61,336 nucleotides of DNA from assembly GCA_000824845.1 (NCBI GenBank), contig CCNC01000041.1, positions 1 through 61,336 of the forward strand. The letters run 5' to 3'. Position numbers and translations under genes: made by a program. The notes under the pieces were generated by a model. That model was not told where the DNA came from, searched no databases, and saw only the letters and a program-made list of their open reading frames with translations. Below are positions 16,604 to 24,073 of this stretch, in pieces (positions within the stretch are counted from its first letter, which is position 1; each line of letters opens with the position of its first letter). The stretch comes from Mesorhizobium sp. ORS 3359 (GTDB taxonomy: Bacteria > Pseudomonadota > Alphaproteobacteria > Rhizobiales > Rhizobiaceae).

Positions 16604-17242
16604 TTAAACAGCGCGTACCCGTCTCGCGCCGAAGATCGCCCAACTTGCGGCGGCGAGCGCCGCGATCGTGACCATCAGCACCGCCAGGCTGGGCAGGTGG
16701 AAGACCATGTCCCGCCAGCGCGGCTCGACGACCGCGCCGGTGCTGAAGGCCTCGCCGCTGAACTGGCAGAGAATCCACGATGCGCCGCTGCGCACCATGT
16801 CTGCGTCGATGTGGGAGATCAGCGCTTTCGCCTGGCGCTCCGCCGCTGGCATAGTCGCCATATAGGCGAGCAGCGCCTTGGTGGTGGCGAGATAGGCGTG
16901 GCTGCATTCGTTGAAAGGGCTTCCCTCGTCGCCGAGGCTTCCCGGCATCAGGCCCCAGAGGCAGTAGGTGAATTGCAGATTGCTGTGATTGTAGAGCCGC
17001 CGGAAGGTCGGGTCGGTCACGGTCTGGCGTTGGGCAAGGTCGAGGATGTCGCCGCGATAGCGCGCGATCACCGCCATCTGGCCGTGGGTGAGGCTGGGGA
17101 TCTGGATACCCGGGGGAGGCGGGGCAGACGAGCCGCTATGCGCTTGCGCCGAGGCTGCCGCCAGCAGGGCGAGCAGCACTGCAACCGAGCAATTCCAGGA
17201 AAAGTGTGCCGCGGTTTTCCGTCCGGAATTGCGAGAAAACAA
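16604..17242 (-). CDS. Exported membrane-anchored protein of the cobalt uptake locus, unknown function
   Basis: 212 aa. Hydrophobic signal segment VAVLLALLAAASAQA, then a domain with LTHGQMAVIARYRGDILDLA, NLQFTYCLWG and ECSHAYLATTKALLAYM, and a C-terminal membrane helix (SLAVLMVTIAALAAASWAIF). No native ATG precedes the signal peptide. The best start is TTG 17242, inside a palindromic repeat, giving MFSRNSGRK as a basic n-region. A longer frame to ATG 17323 would cross a strong hairpin. Downstream of cbtA on the same strand, so a link to cobalt or cobalamin is possible. Family not recognised. Confidence 0.6.
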   Translation of the reverse strand: MFSRNSGRKTAAHFSWNCSVAVLLALLAAASAQAHSGSSAPPPPGIQIPSLTHGQMAVIARYRGDILDLAQRQTVTDPTFRRLYNHSNLQFTYCLWGLMPGSLGDEGSPFNECSHAYLATTKALLAYMATMPAAERQAKALISHIDADMVRSGASWILCQFSGEAFSTGAVVEPRWRDMVFHLPSLAVLMVTIAALAAASWAIFGARRVRAV

Positions 17243-17289
17243 AAGACCAAAGCGGCTCAGCGGTCGTGTCGACCGTTGAGCCGCTTTGG
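17187..17289. repeat. Composite palindromic repeat, copy C
   Basis: First part: imperfect palindrome opening GAGCAATTCCAGGAAAAGTG and closing ttttccgtccggaattgc. Linker: acaaaagacc. Second part: a strong hairpin of AAAGCGGCTCAGCGGTC-type arms (about 17249-17289) with a five-base loop. It sits between cbtA and the next gene; the second hairpin could terminate cbtA transcripts and the first part supplies the next gene's start codon. Confidence 0.8.
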
Positions 17290-17328
17290 CCGCCAGGGCG
17301 AGGAACCGCGGCGGCCAGCACATGGGCT

Positions 17329-18069
17329 TCAGGCGTAGCGGCGCGCGGAGCCGCGCTGGTCGCGCACGGCGACCACGCGCTCGACAACCGCGCCGAAGCC
17401 GAGTCCGACGACGGTCCACAGCACCAGCTGGATGCCGAGCGAGGCGACGCGGAACTGCCACAGCACCGTCGCCGAGAAGTTCTCCGGCACTTCGTTGATG
17501 TCGGGCAGGGCCGCCTTCACCAGCGCGAAGACGACGAGGAAGGCGAGCCCAGCCACGATCGAGGCATTCCAGGCGCCGAGCCTGCTCCACAGCCGCTGCG
17601 CCAGGCCGACCGCCGCCACCATCGCGGCGATCGAGATGACGATCATGATGAAGAACAGTTCGGTGCGGTAGGCGATCGTTTCCGGATTGCCGACCGAGGG
17701 CGGGCTGGCCGGGTATTTGAGGCTCGGAACCACGATCACGGCAAGGAAGCCGAGCAGCGCCAGCAGCGCCGAGGTGCCGCGCGGACCGAGCGAGCCCAGC
17801 CGGCCATAGGCATAGGCGAAGACCAGCGAGAATAGCCCGCCAAGCGCCGCGCCATAGACCAGCACGCCGGTCGCGAGACCGATGCCTGCCTGCGTGGCGC
17901 GGCTGACCATCTCGGGTTCCGGCGCCTCGCCTGCCGCCTGGGCCTGCTGTTCCTCGAAAGCGATCGCCTTGTCGACCTGCGGCTCGCCATAGACGCGGGC
18001 GAAGGCGAATGCCAGAATCCCCGCCACCAGCCCGACAAGCATGCCGCGCAGCAAAAGTTTTCCGACCAT
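17329..18069 (-). CDS. cbtA: Cobalt transporter subunit CbtA
   Basis: 246 aa membrane protein with about five to six helices, beginning MVGKLLLRGMLVGLVAGILA. Features typical of CbtA are the loop GEPQVDKAIAFEEQQAQAAG, the SLKYPASPPSVGNPET segment, and the C-terminal VERVVAVRDQ. It is predicted to work with CbtB in cobalt uptake for cobalamin. It lies 195 bases downstream of cbtB on the same strand, and the gap is filled by two palindromic repeats. Control by the upstream riboswitch is expected. Confidence 0.93.
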   Translation of the reverse strand: MVGKLLLRGMLVGLVAGILAFAFARVYGEPQVDKAIAFEEQQAQAAGEAPEPEMVSRATQAGIGLATGVLVYGAALGGLFSLVFAYAYGRLGSLGPRGTSALLALLGFLAVIVVPSLKYPASPPSVGNPETIAYRTELFFIMIVISIAAMVAAVGLAQRLWSRLGAWNASIVAGLAFLVVFALVKAALPDINEVPENFSATVLWQFRVASLGIQLVLWTVVGLGFGAVVERVVAVRDQRGSARRYA

Positions 18070-18083
18070 GTCAGAGTCCCTTC

Positions 18084-18170
18084 AAGCAATTTCCCGGAAA
18101 AATTAAGCGTTTTCCGCCCGGAATTGCGTTAGACCAAAGCTCAAAACGGCATCAGCGATGCCGAAGCCGC
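18084..18170. repeat. Composite palindromic repeat, copy A (diverged)
   Basis: Diverged copy between cbtB and cbtA: caatttcccggaaaaatt, then ttttccgcccggaattgc, linker agaccaaag, and a second hairpin acggcatc-agc-gatgccg-like. It abuts copy B in tandem. Confidence 0.7.
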
Positions 18171-18174
18171 TCCA

Positions 18175-18268
18175 GAGCAATTCCAGGAAAAGTGTGCAAC
18201 GGTTTTCCGTTCGGAATTGCGTCAGACCAAAACCTAGGACGGTTCAGCCTTCGCTGAACCGCTCCTAG
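18175..18268. repeat. Composite palindromic repeat, copy B
   Basis: GAGCAATTCCAGGAAAAGTG opening, ttttccgttcggaattgc closing, linker agaccaaaa, then hairpin GGTTCAGC-cttc-GCTGAACC. The cbtB stop codon (18265-18267) lies in the far edge of this element. Tandem with copy A between the two cobalt genes. Confidence 0.8.
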
Positions 18269-18474
18269 TGGCAGGGGAAGCCGAGCAGGTGGCGGCCGTC
18301 ATGCACGAATTCATGCACCATCGTGCCGCGGATCAGCGACGTCGCGCCTTCTTCCGCGCCGACGAAATAGATCATCAGCATCAGCATCAGGCCGGCGAAG
18401 ATGGCCCAGGGCAGAAGCTCGCGGACGGGAATCGCAACCGGGCCGTAGGTCGGGGCGAAGGTGGTGTCGGACAT
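18265..18474 (-). CDS. cbtB: Cobalt transporter subunit CbtB
   Basis: 69 aa with one membrane helix (LLPWAIFAGLMLMLMIYFVG) and a His-containing C-terminus (MVHEFVHDGRHLLGFPCH) that is the likely metal-binding end and is typical of CbtB. ATG 18474 follows AGGAGGTCAA. A cobalamin riboswitch lies directly upstream. The stop codon falls within palindromic repeat B, so the final residue or stop may have been set by the repeat. Confidence 0.93.
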   Translation of the reverse strand: MSDTTFAPTYGPVAIPVRELLPWAIFAGLMLMLMIYFVGAEEGATSLIRGTMVHEFVHDGRHLLGFPCH

Positions 18475-18489
18475 TTGACCTCCTGTGGG

Positions 18490-18640
18490 ATGCTGCGTCC
18501 CGTTGATCCAACTGTGCTGCGGGATAAGGCCTGACTTTCGGCTGGTGCCGATCACAGTGGCGCGACCGTGCCGGACTCGCACCGGCTTCCAATCCCGTAT
18601 AGCGCTAAAACACTTGTCAGCACTTCGTTCGCCTGTCAAC
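18490..18640 (-). ncRNA. Cobalamin riboswitch upstream of cbtB
   Basis: On the minus strand the leader contains the conserved B12 riboswitch core: gggattggaAGCCGGTGCGA, then GTCCGGCACGG, CGCCACTGTGA (about 18548-18587) and the B12-box-like AAGTCAGGCC (18529-18540). Adenosylcobalamin binding should repress cbtBA, as known for this class. Outer limits are approximate. Confidence 0.92.
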
Positions 18641-18701
18641 GACATGTAATGGCCAACGCGGCTCGCCTGGCCGAAATTTCACTGGACCACGGAGTTTTGG
18701 G

Positions 18702-19274
18702 ATGTTCGCCCGCCTGACGATGATCGCAAGCGGCGCGACGCAGGCCGCGCGGAAGGGCCGCTTTCCGACGGACGAGGCGCCGGAGCCGAGCGCCTTCGAC
18801 AGCGCCGGCGCGCTCGCGTCGTCGTTGCGCCGGGCCGAGCGCGTCTGGACAAGTCCGGCGCTTGCCGCGCGCAGGACGGCCGAGGCGCTTGGCCTTGAAG
18901 CGACCGTCGAGCCGCTGCTTGCCGAGCAGGATTTCGCGCGCTGGGCCGGCAAAAGCTTCGAGGAGGTGCAGGCCGAAGACCCTGGAGGCATGGGGGCCTG
19001 GTTTGCCGATCCGGACGCAGCACCCCATGGCGGCGAATCGCTTACCGCGGTGGCCCGGCGGGGTGCCGCGCTGATGGAGCGGCTGGCCGGCGAGCGCGGC
19101 CACACCATCGCGCTCACCCATGCCGTGCCGATCCGCGCCGCCATCGTGCATGTGCTGGGCGCGCCGCTCTCCTCGGTTTGGAAGATCGACATCGAGCCGC
19201 TGTCGTTCACCGAGTTCCGCAGCGACGGCCGCCGCTGGGTGCTGCACGCGAGCGGGGTCGCCGGGGCGAGATAG
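18702..19274 (+). CDS. Histidine phosphatase-fold protein lacking the catalytic RHG
   Basis: 190 aa of the phosphoglycerate mutase-like fold: TSPALAARRTAEALGL, then HGGESLTAVARRG and ALTHAVPIRAAI. The N-terminal motif that should read RHGxT is ASGAT (residues 9-13), so the phospho-accepting His and its Arg are absent, although the later His (ALTHAVP) remains. Either the chemistry is lost or another residue is used. It is divergent from the cobalt operon across the riboswitch leader, so a cobalamin-related role is possible. Confidence 0.8.
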   Translation: MFARLTMIASGATQAARKGRFPTDEAPEPSAFDSAGALASSLRRAERVWTSPALAARRTAEALGLEATVEPLLAEQDFARWAGKSFEEVQAEDPGGMGAWFADPDAAPHGGESLTAVARRGAALMERLAGERGHTIALTHAVPIRAAIVHVLGAPLSSVWKIDIEPLSFTEFRSDGRRWVLHASGVAGAR

Positions 19275-19391
19275 CGCTGGAGAACAGCGTTCGAATCCTG
19301 CTGTTTCAGCAATCGCTAACGGAACGGAAACGCCTTGCTGCTATGGTGCCGCCCTGTGGCGAGGAGAGACTTGCCTTAGGAGCCGCCGGAT

Positions 19392-19664
19392 ATGGCCAAT
19401 TATCCCGAGACCGAACGCCGTCTTCATGCGCGCGAATTCGTGCTCAAGGAAGCCACGATCATTGCCGGCGCCGTCAGGGTCGGCTGCTCGGTCAGGAATC
19501 AGCACGAGCAGGGCGCGGAGCTGCGCGTCGCCGCCGACACGGAGATCCCGGAACGCTTCCTGCTCGAGGTCCCAGCCGACGATACGACCTATCGCGCCTT
19601 GGTGCGGTGGCGGCGCAACGATCGCATCGGCGTGGCGCTCTACAGCAACGCGCCGAGGGACTGA
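19392..19664 (+). CDS. PilZ-domain protein (single domain)
   Basis: 90 aa. ERRLHAREF at residues 8-16 resembles the RxxxR c-di-GMP contact of PilZ; VRNQHEQGAELRV aligns with the D/NxSxxG strand but is degenerate, and VRWRRNDRIGVALY is the typical end of the barrel. It may bind c-di-GMP, but the weak second motif leaves this open. A GGDEF-EAL protein is encoded at 48.2 kb. ATG 19392 lies at the end of a short intergenic gap after the phosphatase-like gene. Confidence 0.7.
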   Translation: MANYPETERRLHAREFVLKEATIIAGAVRVGCSVRNQHEQGAELRVAADTEIPERFLLEVPADDTTYRALVRWRRNDRIGVALYSNAPRD

Positions 19665-19782
19665 CGCGTGGTCCTCGGCAATTCGTGACTTGATCCTGCC
19701 CGCAGGGCATGCAACCCGGCACATCGGGAACGCAACCGCGGCGCGTGCGTTCATGAGGGCCGATCAACTGGGATATTCGCGC

Positions 19783-19872
19783 ATGAGCAGGACAGCCGTT
19801 TGGGTGGCGCTGATCGCTATCATTCTCGTGGGCCTCTATTTGTTGCAGCACAATGGCATGATCAGATTCTGA
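19783..19872 (+). CDS. Single-helix small membrane protein (29 aa)
   Basis: MSRTAVWVALIAIILVG, LYLLQHNGMIRF: one membrane helix with a short basic N-terminus and a Gln/His/Arg C-terminus, an arrangement common among bacterial one-helix membrane proteins. ATG 19783 follows GGATA. An in-frame ATG at 19753 would add ten residues but has no ribosome binding site. Function unknown. Confidence 0.55.
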   Translation: MSRTAVWVALIAIILVGLYLLQHNGMIRF

Positions 19873-19901
19873 AGCGGCGCAGCTTAGGCGCCGTTCGCCG
19901 G

Positions 19902-20423
19902 TCAGCAGCAGCTGTTCTCTCCGCAGCACGGCTTGCCCGCGGCCGCCTGTTCCTTCAGCCAGCGGTCACGCGGCTTGCAGCTCGCCGGCCGTGGCGAAAG
20001 CTCGACCTCGATGGCGCCGCCAACGACGCTTGGCTGGGCCGCGCGGTGCAGTTCCATCGGGCGCACGCCGTCGCTGACCTCGAAGGTCAGCTTCGCCGAC
20101 TGGTCGAGGGCCACGTGGTCCGAGACCTTGCGGATGATCGCCGCGAACTTGCCGGCTGGCATATGGACCGGCCCGCCTTCGTCCACGTCCCATAGCTGGA
20201 CGAAGATCTCCGACCAGGATTCCGGATTGGCCTCGCAATCCAGCGCCGAGAACTGGCCCGCCTTCACCTCGGTGACATGATAGCCTGGTTTAACCGGCCG
20301 CCCGCCATAGCGGAACACCAGCGGCCTGTCCTTATAGTCGGCCAGCGCGCCCAGCAGGTCGCCGATGGTCAGGTCGGAGGGGTCGATCGGGGCGGCGATT
20401 TTATGATTGTCAGAAGACAGCAT
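19902..20423 (-). CDS. DUF6428-like protein divergent from the arsenic operon
   Basis: 173 aa soluble protein, LTIGDLLGALADYKDRPLVF at the start, VHMPAGKFAAIIRKV in the middle and a Cys-rich tail (PCCGENSCC) that could bind a soft metal or metalloid. Proteins of this type are found beside arsR genes in alphaproteobacteria. Its start is 42 bases from arsR on the opposite strand with a shared palindrome between, so co-regulation by ArsR is likely. Biochemical role unknown. Confidence 0.8.
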   Translation of the reverse strand: MLSSDNHKIAAPIDPSDLTIGDLLGALADYKDRPLVFRYGGRPVKPGYHVTEVKAGQFSALDCEANPESWSEIFVQLWDVDEGGPVHMPAGKFAAIIRKVSDHVALDQSAKLTFEVSDGVRPMELHRAAQPSVVGGAIEVELSPRPASCKPRDRWLKEQAAAGKPCCGENSCC

Positions 20424-20438
20424 GTCGGCTATTCCTCA

Positions 20439-20464
20439 TTTCAATATTTCAAGGATTATTGAAA
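20439..20464. promoter_or_regulatory. ArsR operator candidate
   Basis: Perfect inverted repeat TTTCAATA (20439-20446) / TATTGAAA (20457-20464) with a ten-base spacer, ending one base before the arsR GTG. The form, A/T-rich arms about one turn apart, fits known ArsR/SmtB operators. It would control both divergent genes. Confidence 0.75.
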
Positions 20465-20465
20465 C

Positions 20466-20816
20466 GTGGATGAACGTCAAGCCCTGATCGCCTTTGGCGC
20501 GCTGTCGCAGGAAACCCGCCTGCGCCTGCTGCGCCTGTTGGTGGTTGCCGGACCGGAAGGCATTTCCGCAGGCTCGCTCGCCGAACAGGTCGAGGTCTCG
20601 CCCTCCAATGTCAGCTTCCATCTCAAGGAACTGGAACGGTCCGGCCTCGTCACCGCGCGGCGTGATGCCCGCTCGATCGTCTACAGCGCCGAGTACGACG
20701 CGCTGTCCGGCCTGATCCGGTTCCTGATGGAGGATTGCTGCTCGGGCCGCCCGGAAATCTGCGCGCCGGCGCTTGCCGCGCCTTGCTGCCGGCCGGGCGA
20801 GGGGACCAGGCAATGA
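20466..20816 (+). CDS. arsR: ArsR-family arsenic-responsive repressor
   Basis: 116 aa winged-helix protein: LSQETRLRLLRLLVVAG, then the recognition helix region VSPSNVSFHLKELERSGLV. No ELCVCDL-type Cys pair in helix 3; instead a C-terminal cluster Cys91-Cys92, Cys99 and Cys107-Cys108 probably binds As(III), as in the C-terminal-site ArsR type. Starts with GTG. First gene of arsR-aqpS-arsC-MFS. Confidence 0.93.
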   Translation: MDERQALIAFGALSQETRLRLLRLLVVAGPEGISAGSLAEQVEVSPSNVSFHLKELERSGLVTARRDARSIVYSAEYDALSGLIRFLMEDCCSGRPEICAPALAAPCCRPGEGTRQ

Positions 20817-20847
20817 CTGCCGCGCCCTTGGTCCAGCGGGCAAACCG

Positions 20848-21546
20848 ATGAGCGGCTTCGATCCATTGCGCCGGTTGGTCGCCGAAGCCCTGGGCACCGG
20901 TCTGCTGGTGGCGACGGTCGTCGGTTCCGGCACCATGGCCGAGACGCTGACGCACGACACCGCGCTGGCGCTGCTCGGCAACACGCTCGCGACCGGCGCC
21001 ATGCTGGTGGTGTTGATCACCATCCTCGGTCCGATCTCAGGCGCGCATTTCAATCCCGCCGTTTCGCTGGTGTTCTGCCTCAACCGGTCTCTGCCTGCCC
21101 GCGATCTCCCTGCCTATATCGCCGGGCAGTTCGCCGGCGGCGTCGCCGGCACCATCGGCGCGCATCTGATGTTCGCCCTGCCGGTTCTGGAGATCGCGAC
21201 GAAGCCGCGGACTGGGCCGGCGCAGTGGTTTTCCGAAGGCGTCGCGGCATTCGGCCTTGTCGCCGTCATTCTCGCCGGCTTGCGCTTCGAACGGCGGGCT
21301 GTGCCGTGGTTGGTCGGGCTCTATATAACGGCGGCCTATTGGTTCACCGCGTCCACGTCCTTCGCCAATCCTGCGGTTGCCGTGGCGCGGTCGCTCACCA
21401 ACAGCTTCTCCGGCATCAGGCCGGTCGATCTGCCGGGCTTCATCGTCGCCGAGCTGCTCGGCGCCCTGATCGCGCTTGCGCTGATGGGCTGGCTGCTCAA
21501 GCCCGAAACCGTTCAGCTATCCCATCCCCTGAAAGCAGAACCATGA
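20848..21546 (+). CDS. aqpS: Aquaglyceroporin AqpS (arsenite channel)
   Basis: 232 aa MIP-family channel with six helices and both NPA motifs (HFNPAVSLVF near residue 70 and FANPAVAV near 175). Rhizobial ars operons use this channel in place of an arsenite pump, letting As(III) made by ArsC leave by diffusion; this is established for Sinorhizobium meliloti. ATG 20848 gives a normal N-terminus. Overlaps arsC by four bases (ATGA). Confidence 0.93.
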   Translation: MSGFDPLRRLVAEALGTGLLVATVVGSGTMAETLTHDTALALLGNTLATGAMLVVLITILGPISGAHFNPAVSLVFCLNRSLPARDLPAYIAGQFAGGVAGTIGAHLMFALPVLEIATKPRTGPAQWFSEGVAAFGLVAVILAGLRFERRAVPWLVGLYITAAYWFTASTSFANPAVAVARSLTNSFSGIRPVDLPGFIVAELLGALIALALMGWLLKPETVQLSHPLKAEP

Positions 21547-21956
21547 CGGTCACGATCTACCACAATCCCGCTTGCGGCACCTCGCGCAACACGCTCGCCA
21601 TGATCCGCGCCAGCGGCGAGGAGCCGGTGGTGATCGAATATCTGAAGACGCCGCCGAGCCGCGAGCGGCTGCTCGAACTGATCGCTGCGATGCGGATCAC
21701 ACCCCGCCAGTTGCTGCGGGAGAAGGGCACGCCTTACGACGAGCTCGGCCTGGCCGATCCGAAATGGAGCGACGACGAGCTGATCGATTTCATGCTTGCC
21801 CATTCGATCCTCATCAACCGGCCGATCGTCGAGACGCCGAAAGGGACAAGACTGTGCCGGCCGTCGGAGGCGGTGCTGCAACTGCTCGACAATCCAGTGC
21901 GCGCGTTCGTCAAGGAAGATGGCGAGAAGGTCGGCCACGAACCGGGGCAAGCCTGA
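21543..21956 (+). CDS. arsC: Glutaredoxin-dependent arsenate reductase ArsC
   Basis: 137 aa, MTVTIYHNPACGTSRNTL with catalytic Cys11, then ITPRQLLREKGTPYDELGL and the Arg-containing GTRLCRPSEAVLQLL. Reduces arsenate to arsenite with glutathione and glutaredoxin. The start overlaps the aqpS stop, and the stop abuts the following transporter with no gap, so the operon is tightly coupled. Confidence 0.95.
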   Translation: MTVTIYHNPACGTSRNTLAMIRASGEEPVVIEYLKTPPSRERLLELIAAMRITPRQLLREKGTPYDELGLADPKWSDDELIDFMLAHSILINRPIVETPKGTRLCRPSEAVLQLLDNPVRAFVKEDGEKVGHEPGQA

Positions 21957-23144
21957 TTGGAAGCCGCCGCGCCCATCGCCCGCAACCGCCACGTCCTCGT
22001 CACGTCTCTCGGCATCACCCAGATCATCGCCTGGGGATCGTCCTACTATCTGCCCGCGGTCCTTGCCGCGCCGATTGCAAAAGATACCGGCTGGTCGCTT
22101 GCCTCGGTCGTTGCCGGGTTGTCCTGCGGGCTGCTGCTTGCCGGGCTCGTGTCCCCCATCACGGGCCGGCTGATCCAGCGCCATGGCGGCCGTCCGGTGC
22201 TTGCCGCCGGCTCGCTGCTGCTGGCGGCCGCGCATTCGTTGCTGGCGACGGCAACTGCCTATCCGCTTTACCTGGTTGCCTGGCTGCTGATGGGCCTCGG
22301 CATGTCGAGCAGTCTCTACGACGCGGGCTTCGCCACGCTGGGGCGGCTCTATGGTCAGGCAGCGCGCAGCGCCATCACCAACCTGACGCTCTTCGGTGGT
22401 TTCGCCAGCACCCTCTGCTGGCCGCTCAGCGCCTTCCTGGTCGAGCATGGCGGATGGCGCATCGCCTGCCTTTCCTATGCCGCGATCCATCTGGCGATCT
22501 GCCTGCCGCTCCACCTTTGGGTCATACCGCCGCCTCCACCCGCGGCGCCCGCCCCGGTGAGAGGCAAGTCGAAAGAGGCATCCGCCACGGACGGGACGCG
22601 GGCACGCTTCATTCTGCTAGCCTCCATCCTGACAGTGGCCGCGATGATCGCATCCACGCTCTCCGTCCACCTGCTGACGCTGCTGCAATTGCGGGGCCTC
22701 GGCCTGGCGGCGGCAGTCGGTCTTGGCGCCCTGGTCGGCCCGTCACAGGTCGGCGCGCGCGTGGCCGAGCTGCTGATCGGCCGCAACCGGCATCATCCGA
22801 TCTGGACGATGCTGGCATCCGTATCGCTGCTCGCGGCCGGGATCTGGCTGCTTCTTGTGGGCCAAGTATTCATCGCGCTCGCCCTGGTCCTCTACGGCGC
22901 GGGCAACGGCATCCACACGATCGCGCGCGGCGCGCTGCCGCTGGTGCTGTTCGATCCGCAGCAATACGCCGTCCTGATGGGCAAGCTCGCAACGCCGAGC
23001 CTCATCATCCAGGCGGCGGCTCCTTCCATCGGAGCGCTGCTTCTGGGCATGGGCGGCGGCAATCTCGTCCTGACCACGCTGGCGCTCGCGGCGACGCTCA
23101 ATGTGGGGTTCTCGATCTGCCTGTTTGCGGCCGTGCGCCGCTGA
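21957..23144 (+). CDS. MFS transporter of the arsenic operon
   Basis: 395 aa, twelve predicted helices, with the MFS loop [17 protein letters not shown] after helix 2. Begins with TTG immediately after the arsC TGA; no better start is visible before the first helix. In other bacteria MFS proteins in ars operons export arsenite or organic arsenic compounds. The place of arsH in the S. meliloti operon is taken by this gene here. Substrate is inferred from context. Confidence 0.82.
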   Translation: MEAAAPIARNRHVLVTSLGITQIIAWGSSYYLPAVLAAPIAKDTGWSLASVVAGLSCGLLLAGLVSPITGRLIQRHGGRPVLAAGSLLLAAAHSLLATATAYPLYLVAWLLMGLGMSSSLYDAGFATLGRLYGQAARSAITNLTLFGGFASTLCWPLSAFLVEHGGWRIACLSYAAIHLAICLPLHLWVIPPPPPAAPAPVRGKSKEASATDGTRARFILLASILTVAAMIASTLSVHLLTLLQLRGLGLAAAVGLGALVGPSQVGARVAELLIGRNRHHPIWTMLASVSLLAAGIWLLLVGQVFIALALVLYGAGNGIHTIARGALPLVLFDPQQYAVLMGKLATPSLIIQAAAPSIGALLLGMGGGNLVLTTLALAATLNVGFSICLFAAVRR

Positions 23145-23252
23145 TCCTCGGAGCGGTTTGATGCCCGGCGAAATCGCCGAATCTGTCGCGGATGTCCGCT
23201 TTCAGGCGGCTCCGGACGGAAGCCGCCATACATCTTTTGGCGAATTATGCCA

Positions 23253-23299
23253 ATGCATGTCGCTCAAATGCGCCGTGGTTTCGGCCGAGCGACATGCAT
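23253..23299. repeat. Palindromic intergenic element with 13-bp arms
   Basis: ATGCATGTCGCTC (23253-23265) and its exact reverse complement (23287-23299) flank a 21-base loop. The core and loop resemble a second kind of dispersed palindrome that I associate with rhizobial intergenic regions. It lies between the ends of convergent genes and could serve as a transcript end. Confidence 0.6.
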
Positions 23300-23347
23300 C
23301 AAACAAGGCTTAACTGCGGGTAAGGTATCTGAACGATCGCGAGGCAC

Positions 23348-24073
23348 TCAGAAACGGTAATTCACGAAGGCCTTCAGCGTGTGGAAAGCCACGTCGTCCT
23401 TGACCGTCAACCCCTCGCCATTGTCGAGTATCTGCTTCGAGCCAAGGTCGACATAGGCATACTCGGTGCCGAAGGAGATGCGATCGGTGATGGCGTGCTC
23501 GAGGCCCGCGCCGATCGTCCAGCCGGTGCGTGTCTGCTCCTCGTTGAAGACGGTCGTCCCGCCGACCGTGAGTGTCTGCTCAGTCTTTCCAAAGGCAAGG
23601 CCGCCATGGCCGTACATGAGCGTGCGGTCCCAAGAGTGGCCCAGCCGCGCGCGAACGGTGCCGAGATATTTGAGATCCACGTCGCCATTGAAGATCTCGG
23701 TGCCGTCCACCGAGGCCGTGACCGAAGCGCCGTAGCTGGACGCGGCAATATCCGCCACGGCACCGATCACCCAGCGGTCGGCGAACTGCCAGTCATAGCC
23801 TGCCTGGATGCCGCCGAGGAAGCCGCTCGCGGAAATCTCGAACGCGCCGTTGATCGGCGGCGGGTTTCCGTCGGCAAAGATCTGCCGCGAATTGAGCTTC
23901 ATGTCGCCAACCGCAAACGAACCGAACCCGCCGAGATAGGGCCCCGTCCAGCTGAAGCTCTCCTCCGTCGGCGGCATCGGGGCTGCTTCCGGGGCGAGCG
24001 CATCGGCCGCGAAAGCGCTGCCGGCGGCAAGGACGATCGCCATGGCGGCCATGGACGTGGGTATGATCTTCAT
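23348..24073 (-). CDS. Outer membrane beta-barrel protein (Omp25/Omp31-like porin family)
   Basis: 241 aa. Signal peptide of about 22 residues (ending SAFA), then WTGPYLGGFGSFAVGD and GFLGGIQAGYDWQFADRWVIG, followed by paired strands and a terminal Phe in FVNYRF, as expected for an eight-strand barrel inserted by the BAM complex. ATG 24073 fits the signal peptide better than the upstream frame. Divergent from an AraC regulator across a 400-base region with two palindromes. Confidence 0.85.
   Translation of the reverse strand: MKIIPTSMAAMAIVLAAGSAFAADALAPEAAPMPPTEESFSWTGPYLGGFGSFAVGDMKLNSRQIFADGNPPPINGAFEISASGFLGGIQAGYDWQFADRWVIGAVADIAASSYGASVTASVDGTEIFNGDVDLKYLGTVRARLGHSWDRTLMYGHGGLAFGKTEQTLTVGGTTVFNEEQTRTGWTIGAGLEHAITDRISFGTEYAYVDLGSKQILDNGEGLTVKDDVAFHTLKAFVNYRF

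Noticed and set aside
17243..17323. Longer N-terminus of the 16604 gene from ATG 17323
   Set aside because: It would place a strong hairpin and repeat sequence in the coding region ahead of the signal peptide.
19287..19312. GTTCGAATCC resembling a tRNA T-arm
   Set aside because: The flanking bases do not form a T-stem and no acceptor, D or anticodon arms are present.
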